A program made the position numbers and the translations under genes. Positions 1 through 8,917 of a stretch of DNA of 64,000 nucleotides are shown piece after piece. Location of the stretch: contig NZ_ATUK01000012.1 of NCBI RefSeq assembly GCF_000420165.1, positions 186,001 through 250,000 of the forward strand, given 5' to 3'. The stretch is from Thioalkalivibrio sp. AKL19 (GTDB lineage Bacteria; Pseudomonadota; Gammaproteobacteria; Ectothiorhodospirales; Ectothiorhodospiraceae). Within the stretch, counting starts at the first letter, position 1; every line of letters begins with the position of its first letter. The notes below the pieces were generated by a model. The model did not search any database and was not told the DNA's origin. It saw only the letters and a list, made by a program, of their open reading frames with translations.

Positions 1-371
1 TTCCAGTGTAGTGCGGCCCCGCCGACCCACAACACTCCTTTCGGGGTAGCCCCGGAAACCGCCCGGAGCGCATTGGCACAGGTATTTCCATCCTCCGACG
101 CCCGCCCCCGCGGGCACCCGAGGCCCTTGCCCCTATACCCACGGGGATATACCCCCCTCCCCCCATACACCCCAACAGCAGGATGTCCAGTGCCTTTGCG
201 CCGGCCTAAAGTCTCCAGAAGAAGGACGGGGCCTGCGCCCACTGAAAGCGTCGGCATCCCGAAAAAAGACCTCGGACAGGGATCGGTGCTGGATCTGGTA
301 ACGGCCACTGGTGTGGATTGCGTTCCCGGCACGTGACCCCAACGCACGCGACACCCTGCTAGGAGATTGTC
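1..371. other. Upstream region of the dsr operon, no gene seen
   Basis: About 370 bases precede dsrA. Short open frames occur on both strands but none has a ribosome binding site or a recognisable product. The dsrA ribosome binding site AGGAGA lies at 361-366. The stretch around 135-165 is C-rich with a GGGGATATA-type near-palindrome, but I see no convincing sigma70 promoter. The operon promoter and any sulfur-responsive operator probably lie here. Confidence 0.5.
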
Positions 372-1649
372 ATGGCCAAGAATCATCACCCCACTCCCAT
401 GCTCGACGAACTCGAGAACGGCCCCTGGCCGAGCTTCATCTCGGGCATCAAGAGCCTGCGGGACAAGCACCCCGACGACCGCATCCAGGGCATCAGCAAT
501 GACCTGCTGGGCCAGCTCGAGCATTCCTACGAGACCCGCAAGGGCTACTGGAAGGGCGGCACGGTATCGGTATTCGGCTATGGCTCCGGGATCATCCCGC
601 GCTTCTCGGAAGTCGGCAACGCATTCCCGAATTCCAAGGAATTCCACACGGTGCGCGTCCAGCCGCCGGCCGGCAATTTCTACACCACCGACATGCTGCG
701 CAAGCTCGCGAACTCCTGGGAAAAGTACGGCTCCGGCCTGGTGACGTTCCACGGCCAGACCGGCAACGCGATGTTCATCGGGGTGAATACCGAGAACACC
801 CAGAAGTTCTTCGACGAGATCAATGAATACGGTTTCGATCTCGGCGGTGCCGGCCCCTGCGTGCGTACCGGTATGTCCTGCGTGGGCGCAGCGCGTTGCG
901 AACAGTCCTGCGCCAACGAGCAGCGCATTCACCGCACCCTGCTGAACCGGTTCACCGACGACGTCCACCGCCCGTCGCTGCCGTACAAGTTCAAGTTCAA
1001 GGTATCCGGCTGCCCGAACGACTGCGTGAACGCGATCGAGCGTTCCGACTTCGCGGTAATCGGCACCTGGCGCGACGCGATGAAGATCGACCAGGCCAAG
1101 GTGAAGGAATTCATCCAGGAGAAGGGACGCGCCGAGGTCATCGACAACGTCACCACGCGTTGCCCGACCCGCTGCATGACCCTGCATGACGACGACACCC
1201 TGGAAGTCGACGACAAGAACTGCGTGCGCTGCATGCACTGCCTGAACGTGATGCACACCGCCCTGTCGCCGGGTGACGACCGCGGCGTCAGCATCCTGCT
1301 GGGCGGCAAGCGCACCCTGAAGATTGGCGACCTGATGGGCACCGTAATCGTGCCGTTCATGAAGCTGGACACCGACGAGGATTACGCCCAGCTCACCGAG
1401 CTGGCCGAGAACATCATCGATTTCTGGGCCGAGAACGGTCTGGAGCACGAGCGTTGCGGCGAAATGATCGAACGCATCGGCTTGATGAATTTCCTGAAGG
1501 AACTGGGCATCGACGCCGATCCGAACATGATCAACCACCCGCGCCAGAGCTCCTACGTCCGTCTCGACGGCTTCGACGAGGCTGCGGAAGAGCACCTGCG
1601 TCGCAAGATGGAACAACGGCAGCAGGCGACGGCGACAGCCAGCCACTAG
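372..1649 (+). CDS. dsrA: Reverse dissimilatory sulfite reductase alpha subunit DsrA
   Basis: Catalytic alpha subunit of siroheme sulfite reductase, acting in the oxidative direction in the cytoplasm: DsrC-bound sulfane sulfur is oxidised to sulfite. At 425 aa it has the usual length. The siroheme/[4Fe-4S] cysteines are visible as C-x5-C (C170, C176) and C-x3-C (C214, C218). A ferredoxin-like insert follows with C264, C268, C284, C287 and C290. The start is set by AGGAGA six bases upstream. The reverse (oxidative) type is inferred because dsrEFH and dsrL accompany it and dsrD is absent. First gene of the dsr operon. Confidence 0.98.
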   Translation: MAKNHHPTPMLDELENGPWPSFISGIKSLRDKHPDDRIQGISNDLLGQLEHSYETRKGYWKGGTVSVFGYGSGIIPRFSEVGNAFPNSKEFHTVRVQPPAGNFYTTDMLRKLANSWEKYGSGLVTFHGQTGNAMFIGVNTENTQKFFDEINEYGFDLGGAGPCVRTGMSCVGAARCEQSCANEQRIHRTLLNRFTDDVHRPSLPYKFKFKVSGCPNDCVNAIERSDFAVIGTWRDAMKIDQAKVKEFIQEKGRAEVIDNVTTRCPTRCMTLHDDDTLEVDDKNCVRCMHCLNVMHTALSPGDDRGVSILLGGKRTLKIGDLMGTVIVPFMKLDTDEDYAQLTELAENIIDFWAENGLEHERCGEMIERIGLMNFLKELGIDADPNMINHPRQSSYVRLDGFDEAAEEHLRRKMEQRQQATATASH

Positions 1650-1705
1650 GCCGGCAGCGTCCCCCGACTCGTCTCCCGAAATCGCTAGCAAGGCTGGAGC
1701 AGAAC

Positions 1706-2785
1706 ATGGCACAGGCACAGGAAATGCGTTCCCCCATCGAGTCCGGGTGTCCGGACGGATTCCAGTACATGCATCCGGTGATGCGCCGGAACTTCGGCAT
1801 GTGGGATCACCATGCCCACCCCGCACCGGGTGTGCTGTATCACGAGTCCGAGTCGGGCGAAGGCATATGGACGGTCCGCGCCGGGACCCAGCGCATCCTC
1901 GACGTCTTCACCCTGCGCAAGCTGTGCGACATCGGTGACCAGTACGGCGACGGCTACGTGCGCTTCACCACCCGTTCCAACATCGAGTACATGGTGGATG
2001 CCGAGGCCAAGGTCGCGCCGCTGGTCAAGGCGCTGGAAGACGCCGGCTTCGTGGTCGGCGGCACCCAGAACTCGATCGCCATGATCTCGCACACCCAGGG
2101 CTGGCTGCATTGCGACATCCCGGGCACCGACGCCTCGGGCGTGGTCAAGGCGATGATGGACGAACTGATCGACGAGTTCCGCAATACCAACATGCCCAAC
2201 CGCGTGCACATGACCACCTCCTGCTGCCAGATCAACTGCGGCGGGCAGGGCGACATCGCGATCAACGTGCAGCACACCAAACCGCCGAAGATCAACCACG
2301 ACCTGGTCGCGAACGTCTGCGAGCGTCCCTCGGTCGTCGCGCGCTGCCCGGTCGCGGCGATCCGTCCGGCAGTGGTCAACGGCAAGCCGTCGCTGGAAGT
2401 CGACGAGCAGAAGTGCATGTGCTGCGGCGCTTGCTTCCCGCCCTGCCCGCCGATGCAGATCAACGATCCGGAACATACCAAGCTGTCGATCTGGGTCGGG
2501 GGCAATCACTCGAACGCGCGCGGCAAGCCAACCTTCCAGAAGCTGGTCGCGTCCGGCATCCCCAACAACCCGCCGCGCTGGCCCGAGGCCACCGCGATCG
2601 TCAAGCGCATCCTCAAGACCTACCAGGAAGACGGCAAGGACTGGGAGCGCATGAACGACTGGATCGAGCGCATCGGCTGGCCGGAGTTCTTCAGCAAGAC
2701 GGGACTGCCGTTCACCCGCTATCACGTGGACAACTGGCGCGGGGCACGCAACAGCCTGAACGCGTCGACTCACATCCGCCAGTAG
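1706..2785 (+). CDS. dsrB: Reverse dissimilatory sulfite reductase beta subunit DsrB
   Basis: Beta subunit (359 aa) that pairs with DsrA in the alpha2-beta2 enzyme and carries the catalytically active siroheme in this family. It begins MAQAQEMRSP. The same frame is open upstream to 1454 but overlaps dsrA, and GGAG at 1696-1699 supports the ATG at 1706. Cysteines for the siroheme cluster are seen at C136 and in TSCCQINCGG (about 172-180). A ferredoxin domain with C237, C239, C240, C243 and C247 follows. It starts 56 bases after dsrA and is followed by an intrinsic-terminator-like hairpin. Confidence 0.98.
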   Translation: MAQAQEMRSPIESGCPDGFQYMHPVMRRNFGMWDHHAHPAPGVLYHESESGEGIWTVRAGTQRILDVFTLRKLCDIGDQYGDGYVRFTTRSNIEYMVDAEAKVAPLVKALEDAGFVVGGTQNSIAMISHTQGWLHCDIPGTDASGVVKAMMDELIDEFRNTNMPNRVHMTTSCCQINCGGQGDIAINVQHTKPPKINHDLVANVCERPSVVARCPVAAIRPAVVNGKPSLEVDEQKCMCCGACFPPCPPMQINDPEHTKLSIWVGGNHSNARGKPTFQKLVASGIPNNPPRWPEATAIVKRILKTYQEDGKDWERMNDWIERIGWPEFFSKTGLPFTRYHVDNWRGARNSLNASTHIRQ

Positions 2786-2806
2786 CGGACGGCATGACCA
2801 CGACCG

Positions 2807-2828
2807 GGGCCCCGTGCGGGGCCCTTTT
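2807..2828 (+). terminator. Internal terminator/attenuator between dsrB and dsrE
   Basis: A perfect 8-bp GC stem (2807-2814 with 2817-2824) is followed directly by TTTT. It sits inside an otherwise co-directional operon, so partial termination is the likely role. That would give more dsrAB than downstream message. Confidence 0.65.
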
Positions 2829-2855
2829 CCCGCCGGACAACACAAAGGGCAACGC

Positions 2856-3248
2856 ATGAAATACGCGATCCTGGTCAACGAAGGTCCGTATCAGCACCAG
2901 GCGTCCGATACCGCCTACCAGTTCTGCAAGGCCGCGATCGAACGCGGACACGAAGTCTTTCGCGCCTTTTTCTATCACGACGGCGTGCATAACGGCTCGC
3001 GCTTTCCGATCCCGCCCCAGGATGATCGCAACATCGGGGTGCAGTGGTCCGAGCTTGCCGAGGCCCACAACATCGACCTGGTGGTGTGCATCGCCGCCGC
3101 GCAGCGCCGCGGCATCCTGGACGAGGGCGAGGCCAAACGCCAGGGCAAGGACGGCGACAACATTGCCCCCGGGTTCCGTATTTCCGGTCTCGGACAACTG
3201 ATCGAGGCCGGGATCCAGTGCGACCGGGTTCTGGTGTTTGGCGACTGA
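2856..3248 (+). CDS. dsrE: Sulfurtransferase subunit DsrE
   Basis: 130-aa DsrE/TusD-type subunit of the DsrE2F2H2 hexamer, which passes sulfane sulfur to DsrC in the cytoplasm. The active-site cysteine is C78, in the context VVCIAAAQRRG, at the position known for Allochromatium DsrE. A second cysteine is C122. The start MKYAILVNEG at 2856 is preferred to an upstream in-frame ATG that lies within the dsrB-dsrE hairpin. Followed by dsrF and dsrH, as in purple sulfur bacteria. Confidence 0.96.
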   Translation: MKYAILVNEGPYQHQASDTAYQFCKAAIERGHEVFRAFFYHDGVHNGSRFPIPPQDDRNIGVQWSELAEAHNIDLVVCIAAAQRRGILDEGEAKRQGKDGDNIAPGFRISGLGQLIEAGIQCDRVLVFGD

Positions 3249-3331
3249 TCGTCACCCCGGCCCCGGTGTGGCGCCTGCCCGGCACACGAGCCGAAGTGCC
3301 CAACCCAACCGACTGAAAAAGGTGCGTAACG

Positions 3332-3724
3332 ATGTCCGAGCCTTGGGAAGATGAAGGCCCTGGTGAAATCAAAAAGTTCTTGTACGTCAACCGGAAGTCG
3401 CCGTACGGAACCATTTATGCGCTCGAATCCCTGGAGGTGGTGCTGATCGCCGCCGCGTTCGAGCAGGACGTCAGCATGGTGTTCATGGATGACGGCGTGT
3501 ACCAGATCAAGAAGGGACAGGACACCCAGCAGATCGGCATGAAGAACTTCTCGCCGACCTATCGCGCGCTGGAGGGCTACGACGTGGAAAAGCTCTATGT
3601 CGAGGCCGAGTCGCTCGCCGAGCGCGGGCTGTCCGAGGACGACCTGCTGGTCCCGGTGGAGGTGATGTCGCGTGATGCGATCGCCCGCCTGATGGACGAG
3701 CAGGACGTGATCCTGAGCTTCTGA
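3332..3724 (+). CDS. dsrF: DsrF, structural subunit of the DsrEFH complex
   Basis: 130-aa TusC/DsrF-like protein, second subunit of the DsrEFH sulfurtransferase. It contains no cysteine at all, so it cannot itself carry persulfide, consistent with a structural role. AAGGTG seven bases upstream supports the start. The DsrE-fold pattern is visible as a mid-protein MDDGVYQI segment and a C-terminal ending in LSF. Confidence 0.95.
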   Translation: MSEPWEDEGPGEIKKFLYVNRKSPYGTIYALESLEVVLIAAAFEQDVSMVFMDDGVYQIKKGQDTQQIGMKNFSPTYRALEGYDVEKLYVEAESLAERGLSEDDLLVPVEVMSRDAIARLMDEQDVILSF

Positions 3725-3752
3725 ATCCTGAGCCTCTAGGAGACTCCCAAGC

Positions 3753-4055
3753 ATGCTGCATACCGTGAACAAGTCGCCCTTCGAGCGGAACACCCTCGCC
3801 TCCTGCCTGGGCCATGCCCTGCCGGACTCGGCCATCCTGCTGATCGAGGATGGCGTGCTGGCCGCGGTACAGGGGACCGCCCGCGAAGCCGAGATGCGCA
3901 AGGCCCTGGAGACTTATTCGGTGTCCGTTCTCGGCCCCGACCTGCTCGCCCGGGGATTAAGCCCGGATCAGGTCATTCCCGGCATCGACGTCGTCGACTA
4001 TGGCGGCTTCGTCGAACTCACCGAAAACCACGACAAGGTACAGGCCTGGCTCTGA
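3753..4055 (+). CDS. dsrH: DsrH subunit of the DsrEFH complex
   Basis: 100-aa TusB/DsrH family protein, the smallest subunit of DsrEFH. It has a single cysteine, C18, near the N-terminus in the family's usual cysteine region. Ribosome binding site AGGAG lies just upstream. The C-terminal V-D-Y-x-G-F-V-E-L pattern and final W-x-L are typical of TusB/DsrH proteins. Confidence 0.95.
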   Translation: MLHTVNKSPFERNTLASCLGHALPDSAILLIEDGVLAAVQGTAREAEMRKALETYSVSVLGPDLLARGLSPDQVIPGIDVVDYGGFVELTENHDKVQAWL

Positions 4056-4102
4056 CGCCCGGCCACCCGGCCCTGTCACCGCTCAACCACTGGAGGAATC
4101 CC

Positions 4103-4435
4103 ATGCCCATCGAAGTCAACGGCAAGAGCTACGAAACCGACGAGGAAGGCTACCTGGCCAACCTGAGCGACTGGAACGAGGACCTGGCCAATGCCATGGC
4201 CCAGGCCGACGGCGCGGAGCTGGACAGCAACCATTGGGAAGTCATCAATTTCCTGCGCGAATACTACGACGAGTACCAGATTGCCCCGGCGGTGCGCGTA
4301 CTGACCAAGGCGATCGGCAAGAAGCTCGGCCCGGACAAGGGCAACAGCAAGTACCTCTACGAGCTGTTCCCCTATGGCCCGGCCAAGCAGGCGTGCAAAT
4401 ACGCCGGCCTGCCGAAGCCGACCGGCTGCGTCTGA
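4103..4435 (+). CDS. dsrC: Sulfur carrier protein DsrC
   Basis: 110-aa DsrC/TusE family carrier. It takes sulfur from DsrEFH (and TusA), presents it as a persulfide or trisulfide to DsrAB, and is regenerated through the DsrMKJOP complex. The flexible C-terminal arm carries both strictly conserved cysteines, C98 and C109, spaced C-x10-C with C109 penultimate. This marks a genuine DsrC rather than a single-cysteine paralogue. GGAGG stands seven to eight bases ahead of the start. A stable stem-loop follows the stop codon. Confidence 0.98.
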   Translation: MPIEVNGKSYETDEEGYLANLSDWNEDLANAMAQADGAELDSNHWEVINFLREYYDEYQIAPAVRVLTKAIGKKLGPDKGNSKYLYELFPYGPAKQACKYAGLPKPTGCV

Positions 4436-4440
4436 AAGCC

Positions 4441-4474
4441 CGCCTTCGCGGGGGGTAGACACCCTGCGAAGGCG
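4441..4474 (+). other. Stem-loop after dsrC
   Basis: A nine-base perfect stem (4441-4449 with 4466-4474), extended inward by GGG/CCC pairing, begins five bases after the dsrC stop. No T-run follows, so it looks more like an mRNA-stabilising or processing structure than a terminator. High DsrC abundance relative to membrane components would fit. Confidence 0.55.
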
Positions 4475-4635
4475 GCAGGCCTCCGAGTGGCTCTCGTGGG
4501 GTCCTGATACCGGTTCCGTCCTGTTGGACGGGGCATTGCACCACGCCGCCCCCAGGCGCCCCGTCGGGCCATCCGGGGAGAATTCGTCGGGTGCCCGGAC
4601 GGTCGGGCCCCGGTTGCTGACTGGAGGATACGTCG

Positions 4636-5424
4636 TTGACCTTCGCATCCATCGTCTTTGCCGTGCTGTTCTACGGAGCGACCGCGGTCCTGCTGATTGG
4701 AGTGGGCCTGCGGGTTGCGCGTTATGCGCGCACCCCGGCCCCGCTGAAGATCCCGACCACACCAGCGCCGACGTCGCGCGGCGGGGTGATTGGCCGGATG
4801 GCTTCCGAAGTCGTGTTCTTCCACAGCCTGTTCAAAGCCAACAAGTGGATCTGGATCCTCGCCTGGGTCTTCCACGTCGCGCTGCTGCTGGTGCTACTGC
4901 GCCATCTGCGCTATTTCATCGATCCGGTCTGGGAATGGGTCGTCCTGATTCAGCCGTTCGGCGTGTACGCGGGATTCGCCATGCTGGCCGGTCTGATCGG
5001 CCTGTGGATCCGGCGCATCTTCGTGCAACGCATTCGCTACATCTCCGCGCCGTCCGATCACCTGATGCTGGGCCTGCTGATCGCGATCGCTGCCAGCGGG
5101 CTGGCGATGAAATACCTCTGGCACGTCGACGTAACCGCGGTGAAGGTGTTCTTTGTCGGATTGATGCGCTTCGAGATTCACCCGCTCCCGACCGAACCAC
5201 TGCTGCTGCTCCATCTGGCCCTGGTCGTGGCACTGATGATCGTGTTCCCGTTCAGCAAGCTGCTGCATGCCCCGGGGGTGTTCTTCAGCCCGACCCGCAA
5301 CCAGGCCGACAACCCACGCGAACAGCGCCACACGAGCTGGGCCGCGCGCGTGGAACACACCGGTGCCGCGGCCGCCCCCGCCAATCGTGGCGGCCCCGTA
5401 CCCAACGCCCGTTCCGAGGACTGA
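4636..5424 (+). CDS. dsrM: DsrM, cytochrome b-type membrane subunit
   Basis: 262-aa integral membrane protein of the DsrMKJOP complex, related to NarI/HdrE. It is expected to bind two b hemes and exchange electrons with the quinone pool. Several hydrophobic segments are visible (about residues 1-25, 70-90, 100-120, 140-160, 190-215). The start is a TTG at 4636, supported by GGAGG at 4623-4627 eight bases away. No ATG start fits. The C-terminal tail is hydrophilic. Confidence 0.93.
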   Translation: MTFASIVFAVLFYGATAVLLIGVGLRVARYARTPAPLKIPTTPAPTSRGGVIGRMASEVVFFHSLFKANKWIWILAWVFHVALLLVLLRHLRYFIDPVWEWVVLIQPFGVYAGFAMLAGLIGLWIRRIFVQRIRYISAPSDHLMLGLLIAIAASGLAMKYLWHVDVTAVKVFFVGLMRFEIHPLPTEPLLLLHLALVVALMIVFPFSKLLHAPGVFFSPTRNQADNPREQRHTSWAARVEHTGAAAAPANRGGPVPNARSED

Positions 5425-5428
5425 CGCG

Positions 5429-6928
5429 ATGGCCGACTTCGAGACTCCGGAGGTCAAGGAATACCTGGACATGCCCGAGCTGAAGCCCGGGGCGATGTCG
5501 CACAGCAAGCCGTTCGTATCGCGCGACGAGTTCCAGGGACCGCTGGGCTTCCCCGGCGAACTGGTCGACGACTGGCAGAACGTCGCGCTGGCCAAGCTGG
5601 CCGAACTGCTGAACACGAATCGCGGCCTGAAAGTGTTCATGGACTCCTGCGTCAAGTGCGGCGCCTGCACCGACAAGTGCCACTACTTCCTCGGCACCTC
5701 CGACCCCCGCAACATGCCAGTGGCGCGCCAGGATCTGTTGCGCAATGTCTATCGCCGGTATTTCACCTGGCCGGGCCGACTGTTCCCGAAACTGGTCGGC
5801 GCGCAGGACCTGACCGAGGACGTCCTCGACCAGTGGTACAGCTACTTCCACCAGTGCTCGGAATGCCGGCGCTGCTCGGTGTACTGCCCGTACGGCATCG
5901 ACACCGCCGAGATCACCATGGCCGCCCGCGAGGTCATGAACGCGGTCGGAAAGGGCCAGAAATACAGCAACGAGATCATCGGCAAGGTCTTCAAGATCGG
6001 CAACAACCTGGGCCTGCCACAACCCGCGTTGCTGGACACCCTCGAGGGCCTGGAGGAAGAGGTCAAGGAGGACACCGGGGTCGACGTGCGCTACCCGCTG
6101 GACGAGAAGGGTGCGGACGTACTGCTGGTCACCCCGTCGGCCGACTTCTTCGCCGAACCGCACGTGGACGGCCTGATCGGCTACGGCAAGGTCTTTCACC
6201 AGGCCGGTATCTCCTGGACGCTGTCCTCGCATGCCTCGGAGGCCGCCAATTTCGGCCTGTTTATCGGCTCCCAGGAAAACATGCGCAAGATCGCCATGCG
6301 GGTGCGCGAAGCCGCGGAGGAGCTCGGCGTGAAACGCATCGTGTTCGGTGAATGCGGGCATGCCTGGCGGGTTGCCTACAGCTTCCTGAACACCCTCGCC
6401 GGCCCGTTCGATTTCCTCGATCCGCGCTACCCGGTGCCCCAGCACATCTGCGAGGTGACCCACGAGCTGATCCAGCGCGGCGCGCTGACCCTGGACAAGA
6501 GCGCGAACGACCATCGCCGCGTCACCTTCCACGATTCCTGCAACGTGGCTCGCGCCTCGCGCATGGGCAACACCCCGGGCGGGCAGTTCACCATTCCGCG
6601 CGAGATCATCCAGGCGGTCTGCAACCACTACTACGACATGCCACCGGACACCATTGGCGAGGCCACTTTCTGTTGCGGAGGTGGCGGCGGACTGCTGACC
6701 GACGACCTGATGGAACTGCGCGTCAAGGGCGCGCTGCCGCGCATGCAGGCGCTGCGCCAGGTGGTCGAGCAGGAGGGCGTTACCCATCTGGCCGCGATCT
6801 GCGCGATCTGCAAGAGCCAGTTCGCCAAGGTCCTGCCCTACTACGGTTTCGAAATGGACCAGATCGTAAGCGTGCACCAACTCGTCAGCGACGCGATCGT
6901 CCTGGAGCCAGCCAGGCAAAACACTTAA
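5429..6928 (+). CDS. dsrK: DsrK, HdrD-like iron-sulfur subunit
   Basis: 499-aa cytoplasmic, membrane-attached subunit thought to oxidise or reduce the DsrC disulfide. Two [4Fe-4S] motifs are visible near residues 74-84 (CVKCGACTDKC) and 143-153 (CSECRRCSVYC). CCG-type cysteine motifs for the noncubane cluster lie in the C-terminal half (CGHAW, HDSCN, FCCGGGGG). The start at 5429 lies five bases after the dsrM stop. An open frame reaching back to 5267 lies inside dsrM and is not used. Confidence 0.96.
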   Translation: MADFETPEVKEYLDMPELKPGAMSHSKPFVSRDEFQGPLGFPGELVDDWQNVALAKLAELLNTNRGLKVFMDSCVKCGACTDKCHYFLGTSDPRNMPVARQDLLRNVYRRYFTWPGRLFPKLVGAQDLTEDVLDQWYSYFHQCSECRRCSVYCPYGIDTAEITMAAREVMNAVGKGQKYSNEIIGKVFKIGNNLGLPQPALLDTLEGLEEEVKEDTGVDVRYPLDEKGADVLLVTPSADFFAEPHVDGLIGYGKVFHQAGISWTLSSHASEAANFGLFIGSQENMRKIAMRVREAAEELGVKRIVFGECGHAWRVAYSFLNTLAGPFDFLDPRYPVPQHICEVTHELIQRGALTLDKSANDHRRVTFHDSCNVARASRMGNTPGGQFTIPREIIQAVCNHYYDMPPDTIGEATFCCGGGGGLLTDDLMELRVKGALPRMQALRQVVEQEGVTHLAAICAICKSQFAKVLPYYGFEMDQIVSVHQLVSDAIVLEPARQNT

Positions 6929-6968
6929 AGCGCCCGGCCTCGGCCCCGCGTTGACCAGGAGAACAGTA

Positions 6969-8915
6969 ATGGCCACCACCAGTGACGAAATGAAACTGAC
7001 CTTCCGCATGTTCAAGGATGGCGATAGCAAGCGGCGCCAATGGAAGGCTGCGATCTTCGAGGCCGACCACTCGCACAAGTGCCCGGTCTACGTGCACCGC
7101 ACCCCACCATGCCAGGGCTCCTGCCCGTCCGGCGAGGACATCCGCGGCTGGTTGCAGATCGTGCGCGGGATCGAAAAGCCGCCGCAGGACATGAGTTGGC
7201 AGGAATACGCGTTCCGCCGTTCCACCGATGCCAACCCGTTCCCGTCGGTGATGGGCCGGGTCTGCCCCGCACCCTGCGAATCCGGCTGCAACCGCAACGA
7301 AGTGGAAGAGTTCGTCGGCATCAACTCGGTGGAGCAGTACATCGGCGATACCGCTTTCCAGGAGAACTTCACCTTCGACCCCCCGCCGCCGCTGTCGGGC
7401 AAGCGCGTGGCAATCATCGGTGGAGGCCCCGGCGGACTGTCGGCCGCCTATCACCTGCGCCGTCGCGGGCATGCCTCAACCATCTTCGATGACCACGAGG
7501 AACTGGGCGGGATGATGATGTATGGCATCCCCGAATATCGCGTACCGCGCGACATGCTGCGCCACGAGATGAACCGCGTGCTCGCACTGGGCGACATCGA
7601 CGTACGCCTGAAGACGCGGGTCGGGCGTGACGTCAGCATGGAGGATGTGGAGAAGGAATTCGACGCCGTGGTCTGGGCGGTCGGCTGCCAGACCGGGCGT
7701 AAACTCCCGGTACCGGGCGGAGAAGCCCCCAACTGCATCACCGGCGTCGATTTCCTCGAGGCCTTCAACACCGGCCGCATCAAGGTCCTGACCACCGACC
7801 GCATCGTCTGCGTCGGCGGCGGTGACACCTCGATCGACGTGGTGTCGGTGGCGCGGCGTCTCGGCCGTATCGAGGCCGAGAACGTGACCGACCGACCCGA
7901 GGACATGATCCACGGTTATGTCGCGCACGACAGCGCGATCAGTGCAATGCGCACCGGCGCCGATGTGACCCTGACCTCGCTGTTCCCGAAGGAACAGATG
8001 ACCGCCGCCGAGCACGAAGTGCACGACGCCCTGCACGAGGGCGTGACCATCCTCGACGGGGTCCTGCCGGTCGAGGTCATCCTTGACGACACCGGCCGCG
8101 CGACCGGACTCAAGATGGCCAAGTGCGAGTTCGTGGACAACACACCCAAGCCGGTGGAAGGCACGGAATTTACGCTCCAGGCCGACCTGATCGTCTCCGC
8201 CATCGGCCAGGGAGGCGATCTCGAGGGGCTCGAGGCGCTGGACAACGGCCGCGGCTTCATCGACAACGACAAGTTCTACCAGGTGCCGGGCAAGGAAGGC
8301 CATTTCGTGATCGGCGACATCATCCGCCCGCACCTGCTCACCACCGCGATCGGGCACGGCGCGATTGCCGCGGACAGCATCGACCACTATCTGCAACACC
8401 AGGAGCCGATCAAACGCCCGCGCGTGGACGTGCATCACTTCAACTTGCTGAACAAGCTGCAGGAGTCCGGTCTGGAGCCGGAGCGCTATTCCGGCGAGCA
8501 GACCCGCGGCACCTCCGATGCCCGCTTCGCGGTGCACAACTACGAGGATCGCTCCAGCCACGAGATTATCTCCCACGACAAGCTGTTCAAGGGCCACTTC
8601 GCCTATACGCCGCGCATTCTGCGGCCAGAGCACGGACCGGGTGCGGAGGAGGTGATCGGGCATTTCGCCGAGCGCATGGACGGCCTGACCGAAGAGCAGG
8701 CACAGGCCGAGGCGGAACGCTGCATGAGCTGCGGCATGTGCTTCGAATGCGACAACTGCGTGATCTACTGCCCGCAGACGGCCGTCTACCGTGTGGCCAA
8801 GGGCGAAAAGGCGACCGGGCGCTATGTGGGCACCGATTATGCCAAGTGCATCGGCTGCCATATCTGCGCCGATGTCTGCCCGACCGGCTATATCGACATG
8901 GCCATGGGTGAGTAA
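6969..8915 (+). CDS. dsrL: DsrL, NAD(P)-linked FAD/iron-sulfur oxidoreductase
   Basis: 648-aa flavoprotein of the glutamate synthase small-subunit type that links DsrAB electrons to NAD(P) in sulfur oxidisers. Seen: an N-terminal Cys motif (PCQGSCPSGED), a GxGxxG FAD site in VAIIGGGPGGLSAAYHL (about residue 144 on), a second nucleotide site (VCVGGGDTS), and a C-terminal ferredoxin domain with CMSCGMCFECDNC and CIGCHICADVC. AGGAG is seven bases upstream of the ATG at 6969. Its presence supports the oxidative direction of the pathway. Confidence 0.96.
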   Translation: MATTSDEMKLTFRMFKDGDSKRRQWKAAIFEADHSHKCPVYVHRTPPCQGSCPSGEDIRGWLQIVRGIEKPPQDMSWQEYAFRRSTDANPFPSVMGRVCPAPCESGCNRNEVEEFVGINSVEQYIGDTAFQENFTFDPPPPLSGKRVAIIGGGPGGLSAAYHLRRRGHASTIFDDHEELGGMMMYGIPEYRVPRDMLRHEMNRVLALGDIDVRLKTRVGRDVSMEDVEKEFDAVVWAVGCQTGRKLPVPGGEAPNCITGVDFLEAFNTGRIKVLTTDRIVCVGGGDTSIDVVSVARRLGRIEAENVTDRPEDMIHGYVAHDSAISAMRTGADVTLTSLFPKEQMTAAEHEVHDALHEGVTILDGVLPVEVILDDTGRATGLKMAKCEFVDNTPKPVEGTEFTLQADLIVSAIGQGGDLEGLEALDNGRGFIDNDKFYQVPGKEGHFVIGDIIRPHLLTTAIGHGAIAADSIDHYLQHQEPIKRPRVDVHHFNLLNKLQESGLEPERYSGEQTRGTSDARFAVHNYEDRSSHEIISHDKLFKGHFAYTPRILRPEHGPGAEEVIGHFAERMDGLTEEQAQAEAERCMSCGMCFECDNCVIYCPQTAVYRVAKGEKATGRYVGTDYAKCIGCHICADVCPTGYIDMAMGE

Positions 8916-8917
8916 CC

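Noticed and set aside
73-502. Short open frames ahead of and overlapping dsrA
   Set aside because: No ribosome binding site and overlap with the dsrA 5' end in other frames.
5285-7078. 597-codon open frame on the minus strand
   Set aside because: Antisense to dsrK. Composition is a shadow of the dsrK codon pattern and no family is recognised.
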